A DNA stretch of 37,945 bases from a virus, in IMG/VR virus record IMGVR_UViG_3300030380_006369, positions 1 through 37,945 of that record; one strand, given 5' to 3'. A program made the position numbers and the translations under genes. The notes under the pieces are model-generated. The model was not told the origin of the DNA, made no database searches, and saw only the letters and a program-made list of their open reading frames with translations. Shown here one piece after another: positions 32,576 through 37,945 of the stretch. Within the stretch, counting starts at the first letter, position 1, and each line of letters begins with the position of its first letter.

Positions 32576-32590
32576 TATTTATAAATAAAT
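32576..32590 (+). promoter_or_regulatory. Late-promoter-like box TATTTATAAATAAAT
   Basis: Contains TATAAATA, the T4 late -10 consensus, and resembles the 19329 site. It lies in the 35-base gap after the portal gene, 9 bases before the ATG at 32600. Confidence 0.6.
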
Positions 32591-32599
32591 ATATTTTTA

Positions 32600-33463
32600 A
32601 TGAAAATAAAACACTCAAAGTACAAAAATACGGGAATATTATTTGAATTATTAGTACGTCAAATAACGGCTGATACATTAAAAGGTGGGGATTCCCCAGC
32701 TATTGATATTCTAAAAGAGTATTTTGTAAAAACTGAATTAGGAAGAGAATATAAATTATATGAATCTATAATTAAGTCTAAAGTATTAACGGAAAGCAAA
32801 GCTATTTTAGTTATTAATTCTATTTTAGAAATAAATAATAAATTAAATAGAAAAGCTATTAAAAGACAAAAATATAATTTAATAAATGAGATTAAAAAAA
32901 GCTACAATTTAGAATCTTTCTTTGGTTCAAAAATTAAAAATTATAAAGAATTAGCATCTTTGTATACATTAATAGAATCATATAATGCAGATAATACAAT
33001 AGCAACAGAACAAATTATTGATAGCAAACTTACTTTATTAGAGTATTTAACTGAAAAAGTTATAAAACCTGATACTAAACAAACAGTATTAGAAGAATTT
33101 TCTTCATATGATAAAGATGTAAGAACCCTTACATATAAAGTATTATTAGAAAAATTTAATAGTAAGTATGATGTTTTATCCAATGATCAAAAACAAATAC
33201 TTAAAGAATATATCAACTCAGTAGATTCAACTCCTGATTTAAGAAATTTTTATAATATAAAAATCACAGAATTAAAATCTACACTATCTAAAATCAATAA
33301 ATTAGTTAAAGATAAAGTTACACAAATAAAAATTACTGAGGTATCTAAGTTTTTAACCGAATTAAAGAAAACTGATAAAGTTGGAGATGATAATTTAGTT
33401 GATTTGTTACGTTTTTATGAATTGGTACAAGAAATAAAAGTAGCAAATGGCGTTCAGATATAA
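32600..33463 (+). CDS. Head-region helical protein of unknown function
   Basis: 287 residues, almost all helical and Lys-rich. The start, MKIKHSKYKNTGILFELLVR, with QITADTLKG next, is a segment I recall from hypothetical proteins lying after the portal gene in marine T4-like phages. No catalytic motif is visible. In T4 the corresponding place holds the prohead-core genes 67 and 68, so a core or structural role is reasonable, but there is no detectable similarity to those short proteins. It overlaps the next start by 17 bases. Confidence 0.65.
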   Translation: MKIKHSKYKNTGILFELLVRQITADTLKGGDSPAIDILKEYFVKTELGREYKLYESIIKSKVLTESKAILVINSILEINNKLNRKAIKRQKYNLINEIKKSYNLESFFGSKIKNYKELASLYTLIESYNADNTIATEQIIDSKLTLLEYLTEKVIKPDTKQTVLEEFSSYDKDVRTLTYKVLLEKFNSKYDVLSNDQKQILKEYINSVDSTPDLRNFYNIKITELKSTLSKINKLVKDKVTQIKITEVSKFLTELKKTDKVGDDNLVDLLRFYELVQEIKVANGVQI

Positions 33464-34631
33464 ACTTAAGGAAATGTCTAAAACTGCTTCTCCTGAAGCA
33501 GCTGAAAAGGAAACGGGAATCTCAAAAGATGAACAACGTGTAGGGAAAGTTACCTATAGTAAGGATGGTGATACGAAATTTACTGTTACTAATATAAATC
33601 CTGACACAGGTCAAATATCTTGGAAAGTTACTGATCTCCCTGCTTTTGATAAATTACTTGATGATGCTGATGCATTAATTGCTACATCTAAAGGTGTTTA
33701 TACTAAAACTAAAGATGATGAAAAATTTAGAGAGTTTTATGAAGAAGCAAGAGTAATTAGAAATAAAATTAGAAAACATCTTAGAAACGAATATCCAGAA
33801 GAATATAAAAGAATGCAAATGTTCAAGGAAGGAGAAATAGATGAAATATCCACTACAGGAGGTGGAGCTGGAGCAGCAAGTTTTAGTGCCGGTACAGGGA
33901 TGCAATACGCTACACCTTATGCTTTTAGAAAAAAAGGTGCTAAACCCGATGATGAGGAATATATGAAACTTGGTTATAGATTAGCCAAAGAGGGCACTTG
34001 TGGTTATGATAGAGATAATAAGGGGAAAAAATTAAAGGGACCAGGTGGGTTAGGTGAAGGTGATACTTACGAAAAAATGGCTGCCAAAGGTAAAAAAGCA
34101 GGTAGTTTAAAACAAGGTACTGTTAGAAAAAGATTAGGTATTAAAAAAGGAGAAAAAATTCCATTATCTAAAATAAATAAAGAATTAGCACGTCTTAAAA
34201 AAATGGATAAAGATGATGATAAAAAAGGTGTGCAATTAGGGGATAAAAATCAAAAATATTATAAGGCATTACAATTATCAAAAACATTAAAAACAACAAC
34301 TAATGTTAATGAAGAAGTAAAAGTAGGGGATATACTTACTAAAGATGGAAGAAAAGGTAAAGTTGTGAAAGTAATGGATGATATGGCTAATGTAGATTTT
34401 GGTAATGGGGACGTTTATGGAATTACTTTTAGACGAATAAAAGGAAATAAAATAGTAAATGAAAATGACAAAGACCCAGGAGCTACATTAGGACCTGGTC
34501 CTAAAGCAACGGAAGATGGGGTAAAGGATAATTATTACGTAAAAGCATTTAAATATAAATTAGTCCCTAAAACTAAAGATGGTACTTATGTACAAAAAGG
34601 CTCAGGACTCGACGTAAATAAATTATTTTAA
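33447..34631 (+). CDS. Tagged head-region protein with Gly-rich and KOW-like modules
   Basis: 394 residues. The start MAFRYKLKEMSKT gives a Leu-Lys-Glu tag, which is the reason for keeping 33447 even though it overlaps the previous gene. The middle has STTGGGAGAASFSAGTGMQY then ATPYAF, a signature I recall from many marine phage structural proteins. Next is a Lys/Gly-rich part with TCGYDRDNKGKK and RKRLGIKKGEKIP, and a small beta domain, VKVGDILTKDGRKGKVVKV, resembling a KOW/SH3-type barrel. It is probably an internal or structural head protein. Function not known to me. Confidence 0.6.
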   Translation: MAFRYKLKEMSKTASPEAAEKETGISKDEQRVGKVTYSKDGDTKFTVTNINPDTGQISWKVTDLPAFDKLLDDADALIATSKGVYTKTKDDEKFREFYEEARVIRNKIRKHLRNEYPEEYKRMQMFKEGEIDEISTTGGGAGAASFSAGTGMQYATPYAFRKKGAKPDDEEYMKLGYRLAKEGTCGYDRDNKGKKLKGPGGLGEGDTYEKMAAKGKKAGSLKQGTVRKRLGIKKGEKIPLSKINKELARLKKMDKDDDKKGVQLGDKNQKYYKALQLSKTLKTTTNVNEEVKVGDILTKDGRKGKVVKVMDDMANVDFGNGDVYGITFRRIKGNKIVNENDKDPGATLGPGPKATEDGVKDNYYVKAFKYKLVPKTKDGTYVQKGSGLDVNKLF

Positions 34632-34632
34632 T

Positions 34633-34869
34633 ATGTATAATAAAAATATTAAAGAACAAGAAGATAAAGTAGAACAATTCCAAAAAGAAAGAATTGAAGC
34701 GTTTGATAAACTTGAATCTGAATTAGAAGATATAAAAAAATTATTACGTCAAGGTAAAATAAGTACAGTAAAATATTATAGAGAAAACCCAGGAAGTTTC
34801 GGGGTACATATTGGAACAGATTTAATTGGCGACTATTTTAAAGATATTAAAACACTATTAGATAAATAA
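34633..34869 (+). CDS. Small helical protein of unknown function
   Basis: 78 residues. A charged helix (QEDKVEQFQKERIEAFDKL, then ELEDIKKLLRQG) is followed by a short conserved-looking end (YRENPGSFGVHIGTDLIGDY). In size and place, between portal and protease, it resembles the small prohead-core genes of T4 such as 67 and 68, but I see no sequence match. It begins 1 base after the previous stop. Confidence 0.55.
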   Translation: MYNKNIKEQEDKVEQFQKERIEAFDKLESELEDIKKLLRQGKISTVKYYRENPGSFGVHIGTDLIGDYFKDIKTLLDK

Positions 34870-34872
34870 ATT

Positions 34873-36171
34873 ATGAAATCACCAGAACAATTACATAAGG
34901 AATTAACAGAAAAGTTAATAACTGAAAATTATATGGATTTAAATCCTATAACTACATTTGAGGCTTCTCCAAAAGCAGATTTTGAAACAAAATTTGCCCA
35001 ATTTTTAGCTGAAAAAAAAGGAGATGAATTAAAGCCTATTGTTAATACCGAAGAAAAATTTAACACTAAAGAAGAATTAGATAAAATCCCAGCTGAATCA
35101 AAAGCAAAACCTCAAGGTGAGGGATTTCAAATTTCTTATAAAGTAGATAAAACTTTAGAAAATGTTGATTCTCATAATTATGACTATTCCCCTTCAGTAG
35201 AAAATATTAATAATGTTAATGGTCAAGAATTACTTCAGGGTTTTTATACCGAAATGAAAAATAATCCTGATATGACAAAAACAGAAATCCAGGAAAAAGT
35301 AATTAAAAATTTAGCTAAAGATCCTTTACATTATGTAAAAGAAGGACAATTTGGAGTTGAAGGTTTAGGATATACTGAACAAAAATCTACAGAAAGTGGT
35401 GATAAAAATTATGGTGGAAGTGGATACAGTGAAAAAACTAAAGACAGTTCTAATAAAATGGAAATTGTTAAAGAAAGTATTGGTGGTATAGTTACTAATG
35501 GTTCCAATCCATGGACTGAAATTATAAATGATATTATTAGAGAGGAAGAAGATTTACCAATGGATGAAAATGAAGCGGCTAGTGCTAGACAAGAAGCTAT
35601 AGAAGCATCCCAAAAAGCAGCTGGTATAGATGTAAATGAAGAAGAAAAAGAAATAGATGAAGCTAAAAAAGATCATGATGGAGATGGTGATGTAGACTCA
35701 GATGATTATTTAGCAGCTAGAGATAAAGCTATCAAAAAAGCAATGGGTAAAAAACCTAAAAAAGAATCTATTGATACTAAATTAGCTGAAATAGGAAAAG
35801 CTGGTGAAATTACTAAAATGGAAGCTCAATTAGAATTTTTATCTAATCATATTGATGAAAAAATTCAAAGAGTAAGTTCAATTAATGAAGATGATAATCT
35901 TAAAGAATTAGTTGATAAAAAGAAAATGAAAGACATGCAAAAAGAAATCAAGCTTTTAGAAAAAAGAAAAGGCAAGATGGAAAAAATGTATGAAAAAATG
36001 GCTGGTAAAAAATACCAAAAAGCTGAAATGGTAGACGAAATGGATGCCGTTTCTTGGAATGAAAAAAATAATCCAACAAGAAGTAAAGCAGTTGGGGAAA
36101 GAGATCCCAAAAAAGTAGGTCAATCAACATCTGCTTACGCAGTAAATGTTAATGAAGTAGAATCTATATAA
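34873..36171 (+). CDS. Head-region protein with an EF-hand-like calcium loop
   Basis: 432 residues. A 12-residue loop, DHDGDGDVDSDD (267-278), fits the canonical EF-hand positions 1, 3, 5, 6 (Gly), 8 (hydrophobic) and 12 (acid), and is followed by a helix, YLAARDKAIKKAMG. The rest is charged and helical, with coiled-coil-like segments after residue 320 and several Leu-x-Glu sites (LTEKLITEN near the start, FLAEKKG). I recall similar loops in other marine T4-like phage proteins from this locus. It may be a calcium-dependent prohead core protein. The stop overlaps the protease start (TAATG). Confidence 0.65.
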   Translation: MKSPEQLHKELTEKLITENYMDLNPITTFEASPKADFETKFAQFLAEKKGDELKPIVNTEEKFNTKEELDKIPAESKAKPQGEGFQISYKVDKTLENVDSHNYDYSPSVENINNVNGQELLQGFYTEMKNNPDMTKTEIQEKVIKNLAKDPLHYVKEGQFGVEGLGYTEQKSTESGDKNYGGSGYSEKTKDSSNKMEIVKESIGGIVTNGSNPWTEIINDIIREEEDLPMDENEAASARQEAIEASQKAAGIDVNEEEKEIDEAKKDHDGDGDVDSDDYLAARDKAIKKAMGKKPKKESIDTKLAEIGKAGEITKMEAQLEFLSNHIDEKIQRVSSINEDDNLKELVDKKKMKDMQKEIKLLEKRKGKMEKMYEKMAGKKYQKAEMVDEMDAVSWNEKNNPTRSKAVGERDPKKVGQSTSAYAVNVNEVESI

Positions 36172-36779
36172 TGAGTAAATCACTTTTAATAGAAACAACT
36201 CCTTTTAAAGCAAACCCAATTAAGTTAACAGAAAACGTTAATAAAGAAAATGGAAATTTGCTCGTAGAAGGTATTTTAGCAACTGCTGAAGTAAAAAATG
36301 GTAATGGTCGTTATTACTCAAAAAGTCTTTGGGATAGAGAAATGGAAAAATATAATGAGCTAATTGAACAAAGAAGATCATGTGGTGAATTAGACCACCC
36401 AGAATCTACAGTTGTAAATTTAAAAAATGTATCTCATTTAATTAACGATTATTGGTGGGATGGAGATAATGTAATGGGTAAAATAGAAATACTCCCTACT
36501 CCTTCGGGTAATATATTAAAAGAACTTATTAAAAGTGGTGTTACAGTAGGTGTATCATCCAGAGGTATGGGTTCATTAGAACAAAGAGGTGATCTAATGG
36601 AAGTACAAGATGATTTTGAATTATTATGTTGGGATTTTGTATCTACTCCTTCGAACCCAGGTTCATATATGCATGAAATAATTAAAGAAGGTAAAGAAAA
36701 ATTTATTTACGATTATACAAATGTAAATAAAATTTTACACGAAATACTTTGTTCCAAAGGATCTTGTCCTATTCTGTAA
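36171..36779 (+). CDS. gp21: Prohead core protease (T4 gp21-like, family S80)
   Basis: 202 residues, close to T4 gp21 (212). Conserved elements are NGNGRYYSKSLWDREM (43-58), GELDHPE with the likely catalytic His76, VGVSSRGMGS with Ser129/Ser130 as the nucleophile region, and CWDFVSTPSNPG (153-164). The enzyme cleaves scaffold, capsid and internal proteins after Leu/Ile-x-Glu during head maturation. Its own N-terminus (SLLIETT) carries such a site, consistent with self-cleavage. It lies between the EF-hand protein and the scaffold, as expected in T4-type maps. Confidence 0.92.
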   Translation: MSKSLLIETTPFKANPIKLTENVNKENGNLLVEGILATAEVKNGNGRYYSKSLWDREMEKYNELIEQRRSCGELDHPESTVVNLKNVSHLINDYWWDGDNVMGKIEILPTPSGNILKELIKSGVTVGVSSRGMGSLEQRGDLMEVQDDFELLCWDFVSTPSNPGSYMHEIIKEGKEKFIYDYTNVNKILHEILCSKGSCPIL

Positions 36780-36795
36780 TTTTACAAAATCTACA

Positions 36796-36805
36796 TATAC
36801 GTATA
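36796..36805 (+). promoter_or_regulatory. Palindromic promoter-like box TATACGTATA
   Basis: A 10-base perfect palindrome in the leader of the scaffold gene, about 100 bases from the ATG. It has the TAxxxTATA look of a promoter core but matches neither of the two recurrent boxes well. Weak call. Confidence 0.3.
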
Positions 36806-36813
36806 ATCGCAAT

Positions 36814-36837
36814 GTGTCATGAATCTGAATATGACAC
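36814..36837 (+). promoter_or_regulatory. Leader inverted repeat GTGTCAT...ATGACAC
   Basis: Perfect 7-base arms (36814-36820, 36831-36837) with a 10-base loop, in the 124-base gap between protease and scaffold. No T-run follows, so a leader structure or protein site is more likely than a terminator. Confidence 0.45.
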
Positions 36838-36858
36838 CGATATATAATTAATTCTTAT

Positions 36859-36878
36859 TACGATTCCTAATAATCGTA
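36859..36878 (+). promoter_or_regulatory. Leader inverted repeat TACGATT...AATCGTA
   Basis: Perfect 7-base arms (36859-36865, 36872-36878) with a 6-base loop, 25 bases before the scaffold ATG. Together with the repeat at 36814 it makes a two-hairpin leader, the most elaborate 5' region of any gene here. Confidence 0.45.
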
Positions 36879-36903
36879 TTTCACAAACTTAAATTTTGAG
36901 ATT

Positions 36904-37945
36904 ATGGCAAACAATGATTTGTTAAAAGAAGCAATTGCTGATGCTAAAGCTGTTAAAGAAACTGCTATCGCAAATGCTAAACTTGCTCTTGAGGAGGCTT
37001 TTACTCCACATTTGAAATCTATGCTTTCTGCAAAATTAGAAGAAATGGACAAAGAAGACGTTGACGAAGGATACGGTAAAAAGTATGAAGAAGACGACGT
37101 AAAGAAAGAAGAAATGGATTCTAAAGATGATATGAAAGAAGAGAAAGAAGATATGGATGAAGCTAAAGAAGAGCTTGATGAGATTAACTTAGACGAATTA
37201 CTTGCTGAACTTGAATTGGATGAAGACAAACGTACAGATGCTGAACAAGAAGGCTATAAGGACGGATTCGAAGACGCTAAAGACGACATCGAAGCTGAAC
37301 TTAAAAAAATGAAGGTATCAGAAGAGATGGAAGACAAAGACGATGTCAAAGAAGAAATGAAAGACAAAGACGATGTTAAAGAAGATGCTCGAACTGATGC
37401 TGAAGAAGAAGGCTACCTTGATGGTATGAAGGACGAAAAAGAAGACATGGATGACAAAGACGACGAGGAAATTGACCTTGAAGATATGTCAGAAGATGAC
37501 TTAAAAGGATTCATTGAGGATGTTATTAAAGATTTAGTAACAGACGGAACAATTGAAGCAGGTGAAGATTTTGAAGAAGTAGACGTAGAAGATTCTGTAG
37601 ATGTTGATGTTGAAATTGACGAAGAAATGAAATCTGAAAAAGATGACATGGACGAAGAAATGAAAAAAGACGACGACAAAATGGAAGAAGAAATGTCAAA
37701 CCCAGTAATGCGTAAAGGTCTTAAAGGTGATAATGAAACCGAAAAAGAAACTGAAAAAATGAGATTCAAAGAAGCAATTGATGAAATCAATGAGCTTAAA
37801 AAAGAATTGAATGAAGTAAACCTTTTAAATGCAAAACTGCTTTACACAAATAAAATCTTTAAGTCTAAAAACTTAACTGAAGATAAAAAAGTTAAAGTGC
37901 TTAAAGCATTTGACAAAGCGTCAACAGTAAAAGAAGCTAAAGTTA
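36904..37945 (+). CDS. gp22: Prohead scaffold/core protein (T4 gp22-like), 3' end outside window
   Basis: 347 codons are open from ATG 36904 to the window end, and the stop lies beyond it. MANNDLLKEAIADAKAVKE, then LALEEAFTPHLKSMLSAKLE (28-47), matches the start of gp22-type scaffolds. The centre is extremely acidic, rich in Asp/Glu/Lys/Met. A block RTDAEQEGYKDGFEDAK begins at residue 110 and a degenerate copy at residue 163; the first is shared with the gene at 19354. The C-terminal part (EAIDEINELKKELNEVNLLN) is the coiled coil typical of the family. The scaffold shapes the prohead and is then degraded by the gp21-like protease. Codons here use more G and C at the third position than neighbouring genes. 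Confidence 0.85.
   Translation, partial: MANNDLLKEAIADAKAVKETAIANAKLALEEAFTPHLKSMLSAKLEEMDKEDVDEGYGKKYEEDDVKKEEMDSKDDMKEEKEDMDEAKEELDEINLDELLAELELDEDKRTDAEQEGYKDGFEDAKDDIEAELKKMKVSEEMEDKDDVKEEMKDKDDVKEDARTDAEEEGYLDGMKDEKEDMDDKDDEEIDLEDMSEDDLKGFIEDVIKDLVTDGTIEAGEDFEEVDVEDSVDVDVEIDEEMKSEKDDMDEEMKKDDDKMEEEMSNPVMRKGLKGDNETEKETEKMRFKEAIDEINELKKELNEVNLLNAKLLYTNKIFKSKNLTEDKKVKVLKAFDKASTVKEAKV

Noticed and set aside
36814-36837. Terminator after the protease gene
   Set aside because: The 7-base stem is modest and AT/GC mixed and is not followed by a T-run, so it was listed as a leader repeat instead.
36867-37790. Antisense Ser/Phe-rich reading frames opposite the scaffold gene
   Set aside because: They mirror the Asp/Glu/Lys-rich scaffold codons (GAA/GAT/AAA give TTC/ATC/TTT). 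The + strand frame has a recognisable scaffold start and coiled coil.
1-37945. Prophage or integrated element
   Set aside because: No integrase, attachment repeats, repressor or flanking host gene is visible. The content is entirely phage-like, so a virulent phage genome is the simpler reading.

Overview
This window reads as part of the genome of a T4-like tailed bacteriophage (contractile-tail, myovirus type). It is AT-rich and every credible gene lies on the + strand. The clearest markers are a T4-type head-assembly run in the order large terminase (gp17-like), portal (gp20-like), prohead protease (gp21-like) and scaffold (gp22-like), plus a T4-type primase (gp61-like). I infer a Bacteroidota host, probably marine. 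The reasons are: almost no Shine-Dalgarno sequences before start codons, promoter-like boxes resembling the Bacteroidota -7 element, a lipobox lipoprotein rich in Asn/Trp/Tyr, and a signal peptide ending in Ser-Phe-Ser-Gln. No integrase, attachment site, tRNA or CRISPR array is visible.

Layout. (1) 1-6435: a giant fibre-like protein, cut by the left edge. Gly-Thr/Ser-Ser collagen-like tracts alternate with a repeated 88-residue linker module and two beta-roll domains built from IGGG-x-x-N rungs, the second very rich in cysteine. (2) 6472-10153: a small tail-associated protein, then a GT9-like glycosyltransferase, a sulfotransferase, a GIY-YIG nuclease and a tryptophan-halogenase-like flavoprotein. 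(3) 10147-11840: primase and a RecB-like nuclease. (4) 11914-15899: a small unknown protein, an alpha/beta hydrolase, a possible acetyltransferase-fold protein, a P-loop kinase, and a three-domain fusion (nucleotidyltransferase, HExxH peptidase-like, HAD nucleotidase). (5) 15896-25099: structural or internal-head candidates, many with short related N-terminal tags and Cys/Lys-rich C-terminal modules, plus a lipoprotein and a cupin. (6) 25100-27796: a terminator, then an FAD oxidoreductase, a small protein, a nucleotidyltransferase and a NadR-like kinase. (7) 27824-37945: a tagged protein, an overlapping membrane/coiled-coil pair that may be lysis genes, then terminase, portal, four less known head-region proteins, protease and scaffold, which is cut by the right edge.

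How it fits together. Two upstream sequence motifs divide the genes: TATTTATAATAAAC-type boxes sit 8-13 nt before structural genes (late-promoter candidates), and TTCGTATATTWAC-type boxes precede metabolic or accessory genes (early/middle candidates). Within units the genes are packed with TAATG or ATGA junctions. The most interesting idea is that short N-terminal tags ending in a Leu/Ile-x-Glu type site mark a set of proteins, including a kinase and the three-domain fusion, for packaging inside the prohead and cleavage by the gp21-like protease, as in the T4 capsid-targeting sequence. A second idea is that the sugar, sulfate and halogen enzymes beside the Ser/Thr-rich fibre form a modification cassette. 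Both are inference. All functions come from reading motifs by eye; no search was run.
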